Positions 1 through 5,388 of a stretch of DNA of 6,157 nt are shown here, piece by piece. Below the pieces are notes generated by a model, which searched no databases, was not told the DNA's origin, and was given only the letters and a program-made list of their open reading frames with translations. The stretch is taken from the NCBI GenBank assembly GCA_035512695.1, contig DATKDL010000068.1:1-6157 (forward strand). The letters run 5' to 3'. Positions within the stretch are counted from its first letter, which is position 1; every line of letters starts with the position of its first letter. The DNA is from DATDOR01 sp035512695. Lineage in GTDB: Bacteria; Chloroflexota; Anaerolineae; Anaerolineales; JABWBV01. The position numbers and the translations under genes were made by a program.

Positions 1-2
1 GG

Positions 3-134
3 ACGCTCGCCCGGTTTGCGCACACGGCCCAGGATGAAGTGGATCTGGACCGCCTCGGCTATTCCTTGCTCGAGGTCGTCGAAAAGGCGATGCAGCCCCA
101 GCGCGCCAGCCTGTGGATCAGAAAGGAATCATAA
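3..134 (+). CDS. C-terminal end of a putative membrane/sensor-type protein (5' end outside the window)
   Basis: The third forward frame is open from the left edge to a TAA at 132-134 and encodes 43 residues. The tail contains FAHTAQDEVDLDRLGYSLL followed by EVVEKAMQPQRASLWIR. This resembles the end of a class of multi-membrane-segment proteins of Chloroflexota and Actinobacteria, whose soluble C-termini carry a 'RDEVDLDxL...V(V/E)ETMQPxxxSLWLR' signature, often read as a GAF-like linker of sensor proteins. The frame has a clean GC-rich codon pattern and ends 11 bases before the stop of the converging HTH_42 gene. The membrane part and any enzymatic domain would lie to the left, so function cannot be assigned. 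The family resemblance is from memory. That the frame is coding is fairly secure; the family is moderately so. Confidence 0.65.
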   Translation, partial: TLARFAHTAQDEVDLDRLGYSLLEVVEKAMQPQRASLWIRKES

Positions 135-145
135 TTTCCCCCCAA

Positions 146-1312
146 TCACCCGATCCGCACATCCGCCCCCGCAGCCCCCAGGAAGCGCGCCAGGTCGCCT
201 GCTTCTTCCCGGATGCGGGCGGCCGCTGGCCGTGCCATCGGGCCAAATTTTTCAACCTCCACAAGCAAGCGTCCCTGTTTGAGATCGTGTTTCCACACCC
301 CGGCAGCGCGCCCGTCCACCAGCACGACCGGAGCGACCCACCCCTGCGGGCGTAAGACTCTCGCCCGGTACTCGCCGGTCAGCATGTGCGAGCGGTCCTT
401 GTGGCCGAGCAGGAAAACGTCGAAATACGGCAGCAGCCGGACGTGCGGGCGCTCCAGCCGGGCCGCTTCCAGCGCAGCCAGGTCCTCCTTCAGTACGTGC
501 GCCTTCCAGCCCTCGACCTCGACCTCGGCAAAGCCGGCTCCCTCGCGCGCCCAGAGCTTCCGCGTCTCCCGCAGCGAATTCCCCGTCCACAGGGCAAAGT
601 CCTCCGGGGTCGCCGGGCCGAAGGCCTGCAGGTAGCGGCGCAGGAGCAGCCTCTCCGCTTCTTCCCGGGGCACGTCCTGCCAGCCCGGGATCCAGGCATC
701 GGCCCGGACGAAGGTCGGCTCTTTGCCGCGCGCGGGTCCATAGCAGAAGACCTCCCGGGCGGCCGCCAGGTGCAGCAGGTCCCAGACCGGGAAGGCGATC
801 TCGCCGACCGGGATCGCGGCGAGCTTCCGGGCGCTCCCCCAGCCGCCGCCCTGGACCTCCTGAACCGGGACCCTCAGGGTCCTGCCCACCCGTTCGGCGA
901 TCTCCGGGCGGGTGAGGGGCTCGTCCAGCGCTGCCAGCACGGCATCGATCGCTGCCTCGATGGTCGCCTCCGGCACGCCCTTCCTCCGCGCCCAGCCGAT
1001 CCCCTTCTCCGCCCGCCCGGCCGTGCCGCGGACGTAGACCGCCAGGTCCTTGGCCGGCAGCAGGAACAGGGTCCGGCGCATGGCTGCAGCCTTGACCAGG
1101 CGCCGGTCGACGAGGGCCTGCTCAACGTGGGCGACCTCCAGGTTTTGCACCCTGGCCCAGAGCGAGATCTGCGCCGCAGAGAGCAGCTGCGCCTGGGCCC
1201 CGGTCATGTCGTCCACGACCGAGACCAGCGCCTCCACCGGCGCCCGCCCGGCCAGGTGGTGGCGGGCGAGACGAAATGCGGCGACCTGTTCCCAGGTCAG
1301 GGTATGGTTCAG
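146..1312 (-). CDS. Winged-helix DNA-binding domain protein (HTH_42, DUF1006-type), probable CTG start
   Basis: This 388-residue protein matches the winged-helix HTH_42 family (PF06224), relatives of E. coli YcaQ, which acts on interstrand DNA crosslinks. It is probably a cytoplasmic nucleic-acid-binding protein or DNA glycosylase relative; activity is not established here. Family hallmarks, counted from the proposed start, are an N-terminal helix FRLARHHLAG (13-22), AMRRTLFLLPAKDL (77-90), RRYLQAFGPATPEDFALWTG (225-244), LLPYFDVFLLGHKDR (293-307) and VVLVDGRAAGVWK (329-341). The reading frame is open back to an ATG at 1474, but that would overlap 110 bases of the upstream ATPase gene and add a low-complexity Arg/Cys/Ser-rich stretch foreign to the family. 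A GGAGG at 1325-1321 lies 8 nt before a CTG at 1312-1310, exactly where homology begins, and no ATG, GTG or TTG is suitably placed, so CTG is the likely start. The gene follows the ATPase gene by 52 nt and is probably co-transcribed with it. Confidence 0.88.
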   Translation of the reverse strand: MNHTLTWEQVAAFRLARHHLAGRAPVEALVSVVDDMTGAQAQLLSAAQISLWARVQNLEVAHVEQALVDRRLVKAAAMRRTLFLLPAKDLAVYVRGTAGRAEKGIGWARRKGVPEATIEAAIDAVLAALDEPLTRPEIAERVGRTLRVPVQEVQGGGWGSARKLAAIPVGEIAFPVWDLLHLAAAREVFCYGPARGKEPTFVRADAWIPGWQDVPREEAERLLLRRYLQAFGPATPEDFALWTGNSLRETRKLWAREGAGFAEVEVEGWKAHVLKEDLAALEAARLERPHVRLLPYFDVFLLGHKDRSHMLTGEYRARVLRPQGWVAPVVLVDGRAAGVWKHDLKQGRLLVEVEKFGPMARPAAARIREEAGDLARFLGAAGADVRIG

Positions 1313-1320
1313 CTCTCTTT

Positions 1321-1325
1321 CCTCC
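1321..1325 (-). promoter_or_regulatory. Shine-Dalgarno deciding the CTG start of the HTH_42 gene
   Basis: On the minus strand the sequence reads CGGAGGAAAGAGAG then CTG AAC CAT. The full GGAGG core is 8 nt before the CTG, which is good spacing. No standard start codon lies within reach, so this site is the main argument for a CTG start at 1312. Confidence 0.65.
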
Positions 1326-1364
1326 GAAAGGTATAAAGATCCGGCTGCTATTTCCTTATGGGAT

Positions 1365-2774
1365 TTACCACCAGCGCTCCAGGATCGCCGGCAGGTCGAA
1401 CAGCAGCAGGTCCGACCGCTCCTCGGCCGCCCGCCGGACCGAGCCGGTAAAGCCGGCACGCGCGCACAGCGCAAAAAGGATGCGGCGGTCCCCCAGTTCG
1501 GGCCGGACCAGGCCGGCTTTGCGTTCCAGGCCCTCCAGGATATCTCCGCCGGCGGGTTTTGCAGACCATTTGCACTCGACGAGCAGGGCCTCCGTCTCGC
1601 CGAGAGCGACCAGATCGACTTCTTCGTTCGCCCTCCACCAGCCGCCCACGTCGATGGGGGTAAATGGAAGCCGGCCGGACAGACCTGCCGACCACAGCCA
1701 CTGCGCGCAAACGTCCTCGAACGCCGGCCCGGTGAACAGGTCGAGTTGGGGTAGAACCTGGGTTTTAAGGACGATCTCTGCGCCGCTGCGCTCGAGCTGC
1801 GAACGGTTGGGGTGCACGTGGCGGAACCAGAAGCGCAGGTACGGATCCCTGAGCCGGTAGATCCCCCGGCGGCTTTTGTGGGGCTGGCGCTCCGTCACCG
1901 GCACTCGGCGCTCTACGAGATGGAGCTGCTGCAAGGTGTCCAGATAGGCGGCTGCCCCGTCGATCCCGGTGGCCTGTTTGATCTCGTTCAACCGGGTCCT
2001 GCCTGCTGCGATCGCCTCCAGCACCGCAAAATAATTGCGCGGTTCGCGCAGCTCCTGCTGCAGGACGAAACGCGCTTCGTCATATAAGAAGGCGCCTCGC
2101 GTCAGGATGCCGTCGCGTATATTCTCTGCCGGTGAAAGTTCCGTCCGCAGGGTCTGCAGATAAGCGGGAGTCCCGCCGTAGACGGCGTAAAGGCGCACCT
2201 GGTCTTCCGGTGGATAGCTCTCGAAAAACAGCCGGGCTTCCTGAAAACGGAACGGCTCGAGCAGATAACCTCCCGTCCGCCGCCCGTAGAGCGGGGCCTG
2301 GTAGCCGAGTACGGTATCTTCCATCATCCCGATCGTAGACCCGCTCAGGATCAGCATGATCAAGCTGCTCTTCAAGGACCGGTCCCAAATTCGCTGGAGC
2401 ACGCTGGCGATCGGCGGGTGTGCGCCGGCCAGGTAAGGGAATTCATCCAGTACCACCACCAGCCGCTCGGTCTGCGCAGCCCGGCCCAGGGCCTGGAACA
2501 GATCCTCCCAGGTCGAGTAGACTGCGCCGGCCTGGTCCGGGCCGAACAGGACCGTATTCGCTGCATTAGAAAGGGCGCTGCGCAGGGAGGCCTCCGAACC
2601 CAGGTCCGCGACGAAGAAAACGGCCCGCTTGTCCGCGCAGAAATGCGCCAGCAGCTCGGTTTTTCCGACCCGCCGCCGGCCGTACAGGACGAAAAACTCC
2701 GCTTTACCGGAGGCGTGCAGTTTTTCTAGAAGCTCGAGTTCGGCAACCCGGTTTACGAACAGGACGCCCTCCAC
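1365..2774 (-). CDS. Archaeal-type AAA ATPase with C-terminal DUF234 nuclease-like domain
   Basis: This 469-residue protein has the plan of the ATPase_2/DUF234 family (PF01637 plus PF03008). It begins with FVNRVAELELLEKL (6-19), the usual opening of this family. Walker A is GRRRVGKT (32-39), Walker B LVVVLDE (105-111), and a sensor-1-like LILSGS sits at 141-146. A winged-helix-like middle region follows (about 245-310, including IYRLRDPYLRFWFR at 305-318). The C-terminus has FEDVC (352-356), then EVDLVAL with D387, and LLVECKW with E400-C-K402. This D...ExK spacing fits the PD-(D/E)XK nuclease-like fold of DUF234. Such proteins occur widely as apparent mobile or stand-alone ATPases in archaea, Chloroflexota and other bacteria; their role is unsettled. 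The start used is GTG at 2774. A CTG at residue 5, five nt after GGAGG, is an alternative giving the usual family N-terminus. The HTH_42 gene follows in the same direction. Confidence 0.9.
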   Translation of the reverse strand: MEGVLFVNRVAELELLEKLHASGKAEFFVLYGRRRVGKTELLAHFCADKRAVFFVADLGSEASLRSALSNAANTVLFGPDQAGAVYSTWEDLFQALGRAAQTERLVVVLDEFPYLAGAHPPIASVLQRIWDRSLKSSLIMLILSGSTIGMMEDTVLGYQAPLYGRRTGGYLLEPFRFQEARLFFESYPPEDQVRLYAVYGGTPAYLQTLRTELSPAENIRDGILTRGAFLYDEARFVLQQELREPRNYFAVLEAIAAGRTRLNEIKQATGIDGAAAYLDTLQQLHLVERRVPVTERQPHKSRRGIYRLRDPYLRFWFRHVHPNRSQLERSGAEIVLKTQVLPQLDLFTGPAFEDVCAQWLWSAGLSGRLPFTPIDVGGWWRANEEVDLVALGETEALLVECKWSAKPAGGDILEGLERKAGLVRPELGDRRILFALCARAGFTGSVRRAAEERSDLLLFDLPAILERWW

Positions 2775-2818
2775 TCTCCGCCTGGGAACAGCGGCGGCTG
2801 GGTTTTTAGATCGGGTAC

Positions 2819-2853
2819 AAGAAAATCCAGATTATGATAAGTTAGATTTTCTT
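2819..2853. repeat. 9-bp perfect inverted repeat at the putative ATPase transcription start (operator-like)
   Basis: AAGAAAATC at 2819-2827 and GATTTTCTT at 2845-2853 are exact reverse complements separated by 17 nt of AT-rich sequence. The repeat abuts the predicted transcription start from the TATAAT at 2865-2860. That is the position of a repressor operator, or of a hairpin at the 5' end of the mRNA. It lies outside any gene. The function is inferred from position only. Confidence 0.45.
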
Positions 2854-2859
2854 AGGATG

Positions 2860-2865
2860 ATTATA
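2860..2865 (-). promoter_or_regulatory. Candidate -10 box (TATAAT) for the ATPase/HTH_42 pair
   Basis: The minus strand reads GAGGTATAATCATCC, an exact -10 consensus in an AT-rich island (about 2808-2880) inside otherwise GC-rich DNA. Transcription would begin near 2853, leaving a leader of about 80 nt before the GTG at 2774. No good -35 hexamer is visible 16-18 bp upstream (the best-placed sequence is GCCAGC), so the promoter may need an activator or may be weak. Confidence 0.5.
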
Positions 2866-2949
2866 CCTCATTTCCCCGCATAGCTGGCTGTTCCGGCGTA
2901 TGGCAACTGTCACCCCGTCTGTCATCAGCGTGTTCAACGCCGACTTGCT

Positions 2950-3204
2950 TTACTGGGGCCGGATGGTCGCCCGTCCCTCAGCGATCAGATCGCGGATCGA
3001 TAAGCCGCCTAAACTGCGGCCTGCTCGAAACGCTTTCAAGGCAGCCATCAAATCCTGGGGAGATTGGGCGCGGGCCGGCTCAACCGGAGCCAGTACAGCG
3101 ACAGGCACACCGTAACGAGTGATGACAATCTGCTCACCACGGCCTGCGCGCCTGATCAATTCAGAAAAGCGGCTCTTCGCCTCCTTAACGCCGATCGTGG
3201 TCAT
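2950..3204 (-). CDS. Type II toxin-antitoxin antitoxin, Phd/YefM family, without adjacent toxin
   Basis: This 84-residue protein has the Phd/YefM fold signature: IGVKEAKSRFSELIRRA (4-20), then EQIVITRYGVPVAVLAPV (24-41), which form the DNA-binding dimer half. The C-terminal tail with LGGLSIRDLIAEGR (65-78) is the toxin-binding type seen in antitoxins usually paired with PIN/VapC-type toxins. The family binds and neutralises its toxin and represses its own operon. A toxin gene would normally follow within a few bases, but the next 175 bases downstream contain no PIN, Doc or RelE-like frame and pass into the ATPase promoter region. The gene instead follows the VOC gene by 12 nt, with no strong Shine-Dalgarno, so it may depend on readthrough or coupling. 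The antitoxin call is strong; orphan status is seen within this window only. Confidence 0.88.
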   Translation of the reverse strand: MTTIGVKEAKSRFSELIRRAGRGEQIVITRYGVPVAVLAPVEPARAQSPQDLMAALKAFRAGRSLGGLSIRDLIAEGRATIRPQ

Positions 3205-3216
3205 TTTAGCTATCTA

Positions 3217-3736
3217 TCACGCCTCGTCGTACGCTTTCTGGAGATCGGCGATCACGATCTTCTTCATCTTCAGCATGGCATTGGTGGCGGCCAGGGCCTT
3301 CTTCCGATCGGAGCTGCCCAGCAGCTCTCCCATCTGCACCGGAATGATCTGCCAGGAGAGGCCGAACCTGTCCTTGAGCCAGCCGCACACCTCCGACTCC
3401 GGGACCGCCGAGAGCTTCTCGAAGAAGTAATCGACCTCGGCCTGGTCTGCGCACTCCACGTAGAGGGAGATGGATTCGTTGAACTTGAAGATCGGACCGC
3501 CGTCCAGGGCCAAGAACCTCTGGCCGTTGAGCTCGAAGATGGCGGTGAGGACCTTGCCCTCCATCTCATTCCCCCCCTGGGACTTCCATGCCTTCCTCAT
3601 AGCGCTGGATGCTGATGAGCCGAGACTCGCGGCCTTTGTGTGGTGAGCCGTTGAAGACGGAGATGTAGAAATTGACGGCCTCTTCCGTGTCCTGGTCGAA
3701 CCAGAGCGAGGGGACGATCTTTTGTGTTTCGTGCAT
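3217..3736 (-). pseudogene. PhnB-like VOC family protein interrupted by a +1 frameshift in a G7 run
   Basis: Two overlapping minus frames together make one VOC/glyoxalase-superfamily protein of the PhnB-like type (historically '3-demethylubiquinone-9 methyltransferase'). The first frame starts at ATG 3736, six nt after AAGGAG, and reads MHETQKIVPSLWFDQDTEEA, then FYISVFNGS. It stops at TGA 3568-3566 after 56 residues. The second frame supplies the rest to TGA 3219-3217: FELNGQRFLALDGGPIFKF, CGWLKDRFGLSWQIIP and AMLKMKKIVIADLQKAY, all typical of the family. The change falls in seven consecutive G (minus strand; C at 3571-3577). With six G the frame is continuous and gives about 172 residues, close to the family's usual length of about 160. 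The cause may be true mutation, phase variation, slippage or sequencing error. An ATG at 3600 in the second frame would give 127 residues lacking the first half of the fold. The Shine-Dalgarno overlaps the hydrolase stop codon, suggesting coupled translation. Confidence 0.85.
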
Positions 3737-3746
3737 GGTGGGCTCC

Positions 3747-4715
3747 TTAAGGCAATATTTTCCGGATGGCTTCCAGCCAGATTTCCGCGATCAGGTCGTA
3801 ACCGTGGGGGTTCGGATGGATGCCATCTTCATATACGGTTTCCGGGTTGGTGAAGATGTCTGTGTGATAGAAATCCACCACGCCCGCGCCGAATTGTGCG
3901 GCAAGGGCGACGATGACTTCGTTATACGCCTGGGCTTGAAGGGACATGCGCTGGAGATCGTCGGCTGTGGTGTAGGGCAGCACCGGCTCACCGGGCGGGT
4001 TGGTAAGAAATGGGCGCAGGGACTGATCGTCGGAGAGGCCGATCAGGACGACCGCACCTGCGTTCTGCAGCTCGGTGATGATGTGGGTCAGGTTGCTAGT
4101 GTAATTTTCCAGGTCGAAGCTCTCGGCTTCGGCGGTTATCGGGTCAGGACCGTATTCATAGAGATACCAGAGATCATTGCTTCCGATCCAGACAAGGGCA
4201 AGCGCCGGCTGACCGGCTGCCTGCGCACGGCGGGCTTCTGCCAGGCCCTGTTCCAGCTGGCTGGGCAAGCCGTCCCCGCCGTTGATGAGATAATCGGAAT
4301 TCCAGCCGGAAATACCGAAGTTGAACACGGTCGATCCGGGCCGGATCGCCTGCAGCATTTCTATCAGCCGTCCGGGGTAGCCGATGCCGCGTTCATCGTC
4401 GCCTGCGCCTTCAGTGAGGCTGTCGCCCAGTGTGATGAGGGTAATGGGTCCTTCGGAAAGGAGGACCGGCGAGGAGGGAACCACCACCTGGAGTGTGGGG
4501 GTGCTTTCGAGGTCAGGTTCCTCGGAGGCGATTTCAATTACCGCCGTTGAGCCGGCTGCCGGGGAGGCGGGTTCCTCGCTTGCGGGGGAATCGAGCGTAG
4601 CGGGGAGCGCATCTGTGGGGCCTCGGCCCATTGGCAGGTTGCAGGCGGCCAGCGTGAAGATCTGGGCGAGGACAATCAGAAGGAATATTTTCGTTGGCTT
4701 GAAATAAGGGCGCAT
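3747..4715 (-). CDS. SGNH/GDSL-type esterase/hydrolase, predicted lipoprotein
   Basis: This 322-residue protein begins with a lipoprotein signal: basic residues R2, K6 and K9, a hydrophobic run 10-22, and the lipobox LAAC with lipidation Cys25. A Pro/Ser/Glu/Ala-rich linker (about 30-88) follows, like a tether to an extracellular domain. The catalytic domain starts near 90 and shows the SGNH blocks: LITLGDSLTEGAG (93-105) with nucleophile Ser99, FNFGISGWNS (131-140), WIGSNDLW (176-183) with the block III Asn180, and DGIHPNPHGY (297-306) with Asp297 and His300. All key residues are present, so the enzyme should be an active membrane-anchored esterase, lipase or carbohydrate deacetylase; the substrate cannot be told. 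The ATG at 4715 is preceded by a weak GGGAAT-like ribosome site. It is the first gene of a likely three-gene transcript, and its TAA is 10 nt before the VOC start. Confidence 0.92.
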   Translation of the reverse strand: MRPYFKPTKIFLLIVLAQIFTLAACNLPMGRGPTDALPATLDSPASEEPASPAAGSTAVIEIASEEPDLESTPTLQVVVPSSPVLLSEGPITLITLGDSLTEGAGDDERGIGYPGRLIEMLQAIRPGSTVFNFGISGWNSDYLINGGDGLPSQLEQGLAEARRAQAAGQPALALVWIGSNDLWYLYEYGPDPITAEAESFDLENYTSNLTHIITELQNAGAVVLIGLSDDQSLRPFLTNPPGEPVLPYTTADDLQRMSLQAQAYNEVIVALAAQFGAGVVDFYHTDIFTNPETVYEDGIHPNPHGYDLIAEIWLEAIRKILP

Positions 4716-4760
4716 GGTGGATTCCCGGATCGGTTATTAGAACGAACAGCCACTGGGCGA

Positions 4761-4814
4761 AGTAATCGGCCGAAATCCTCGCTTGAGCCGCTGAAGAACT
4801 TTCGGCCGATTACT
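4761..4814. repeat. 15-bp perfect inverted repeat in the hydrolase leader
   Basis: AGTAATCGGCCGAAA at 4761-4775 is the exact reverse complement of TTTCGGCCGATTACT at 4800-4814, with a 24-nt loop. It lies between the candidate promoter (4866-4861) and the hydrolase ATG (4715), so it would fold as a hairpin in the 5' leader or serve as a spaced operator. No run of T follows on either strand, which argues against a standard intrinsic terminator. It could also be the remnant of a small element. Confidence 0.6.
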
Positions 4815-4860
4815 CATTCCCCCTACTTTACCTGATTACGCTCGAAATGGGCGACAAGGT

Positions 4861-4866
4861 ATTATA
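4861..4866 (-). promoter_or_regulatory. Candidate -10 box (TATAAT) for the hydrolase/VOC/antitoxin cluster
   Basis: The minus strand reads CCAATATAATACC, containing an exact TATAAT. Transcription would start near 4854, giving a leader of about 140 nt that includes the 15-bp inverted repeat. No convincing -35 hexamer stands 16-18 bp upstream, so confidence is limited. Confidence 0.4.
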
Positions 4867-4923
4867 TTGGGGGTTTCGGAGACCGTGCCGGCGCTCGTCT
4901 GCAGCTACACGGTTTAGTTCATC

Positions 4924-4976
4924 AAGACCCTGAAGATCATGAGGACCCGAAGGGTCCTCATGATCTTCAGGGTCTT
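4924..4976 (-). terminator. 25-bp perfect hairpin at the 3' end of the DinB-like gene
   Basis: Arms 4924-4948 and 4952-4976 are perfect reverse complements of 25 bases around a three-base centre (GAA on the plus strand). On the minus strand the tip reads CCCTTCGGG, so the RNA would carry a C(UUCG)G tetraloop, an extra-stable cap. The DinB-like frame's TGA stop (4969-4967) lies inside the first arm as transcribed. Together these suggest a transcription end or 3' stabilising structure for that gene. No good U tract follows on the minus strand; on the plus strand the stem is followed by CCTTTACC. It may therefore be a Rho-independent-like barrier, an mRNA 3' protector or a repeat element. Confidence 0.6.
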
Positions 4977-5269
4977 CCTTTACCCACCCAGCCCGGCGCC
5001 GAACCCGTTTGCTGCCCGAGAAACAGGCTCAGCTGTGCGGCGTGCTCCTGGATGTGGCGCATGTTGTAGAGCAGCAGCCCCGCCTCCGTCATCCCGGACC
5101 AGTCCGCCCGGATCCGGGTGAGGGTCGTGAGCATGGCATCGGTCAGCGTTTCCAGCCTGGCCCGGCACTTGCTGCGGCCGTGGTCCAGATAGGTTTGCAG
5201 GGCGTTGCCAAGCATATCCATGGCGGCCCCGAATTGATCCCGGATGATGGTTTGGAAGGTCACGTCCAT
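4967..5269 (-). CDS. DinB-like family protein, apparently internally deleted
   Basis: This 100-residue frame reads like the two ends of a DinB-like (four-helix, metal-binding) protein joined together. Its start, FQTIIRDQFGAAMDMLGNAL (5-24), matches the first helix of a DinB-like group common in Chloroflexota. Its second part, YLDHGRSKCRARLETLTDA (27-45), then LLLYNMRHIQEHAAQLSLFL (65-84) and GSAPGWV (89-95), matches the C-terminal half. Members I recall are about 165-175 residues, so about 65-70 residues that carry helix 2 and the first metal-binding His seem to be missing around residue 25, in frame. His72 and His76, the C-terminal ligand pair, remain. The product is probably inactive unless it acts otherwise. 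The ATG at 5269 has only a weak ribosome site (GGAACCCA). The gene diverges from msrB. Family recall and deletion are inference; the open frame is seen. Confidence 0.7.
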   Translation of the reverse strand: MDVTFQTIIRDQFGAAMDMLGNALQTYLDHGRSKCRARLETLTDAMLTTLTRIRADWSGMTEAGLLLYNMRHIQEHAAQLSLFLGQQTGSAPGWVGKGRP

Positions 5270-5345
5270 TGGGTTCCGGTCATCATTTTAACCAATATTG
5301 ACGACTACCTGGTCGCCGCCTCAATTTTCGGTCAGGTTCTTAAGG

Positions 5346-5351
5346 TATGAT
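5346..5351 (+). promoter_or_regulatory. Candidate -10 box (TATGAT) for msrB
   Basis: TATGAT matches five of six consensus positions and would start transcription near 5357, about 32 nt before the msrB ATG. The -35 region is poor (TTTTCG with 15-bp spacing). An alternative pair is TTGACG at 5298-5303 with a weak AT-rich -10 near 5322. The 119-bp divergent spacer 5270-5388 must also carry the promoter for the DinB-like gene. Confidence 0.35.
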
Positions 5352-5388
5352 CAAGGGTGCAAGACGGTTTTACCCCCAAGGAGCCCCA

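Larger units (their letters stand above)
4716..4966. other. Gene-free spacer with promoter and two inverted repeats
   Basis: No credible coding frame lies in these 251 bases. They contain a 15-bp inverted repeat (4761-4814), a candidate minus-strand -10 box (4866-4861) and most of a 25-bp hairpin (4924-4976) at the 3' end of the DinB-like gene. The stretch 4867-4923 shows nothing recognisable. Confidence 0.6.

Noticed and set aside
386..1336. 316-codon open frame on the plus strand
   Set aside because: It lies opposite the HTH_42 gene, is rich in Arg/Gly/Pro/Gln with no recognisable motif, and has no ribosome site. It is a GC-rich antisense shadow.
1050..1860. Overlapping plus-strand frames of 234 and 194 codons
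   Set aside because: They span the antisense of two well-supported genes and their intergenic gap, with low-complexity Arg/Ser composition and no family likeness.
2840..2927. Short minus-strand frame beginning 22 nt after the antitoxin stop, considered as a toxin or toxin remnant
   Set aside because: It encodes under 30 residues (MTDGVTVAIRRNSQ at its start), has no Shine-Dalgarno and no PIN, Doc or RelE likeness, and runs through the TATAAT and palindrome.
3672..4550. 292-codon plus-strand open frame
   Set aside because: It is the antisense of the SGNH hydrolase, which has all catalytic motifs. The plus frame has no start signal and no recognisable domain.
5106..5117. 12-bp palindrome CCCGGATCCGGG
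   Set aside because: It lies inside the DinB-like coding frame, and palindromes of this size are expected in GC-rich sequence.
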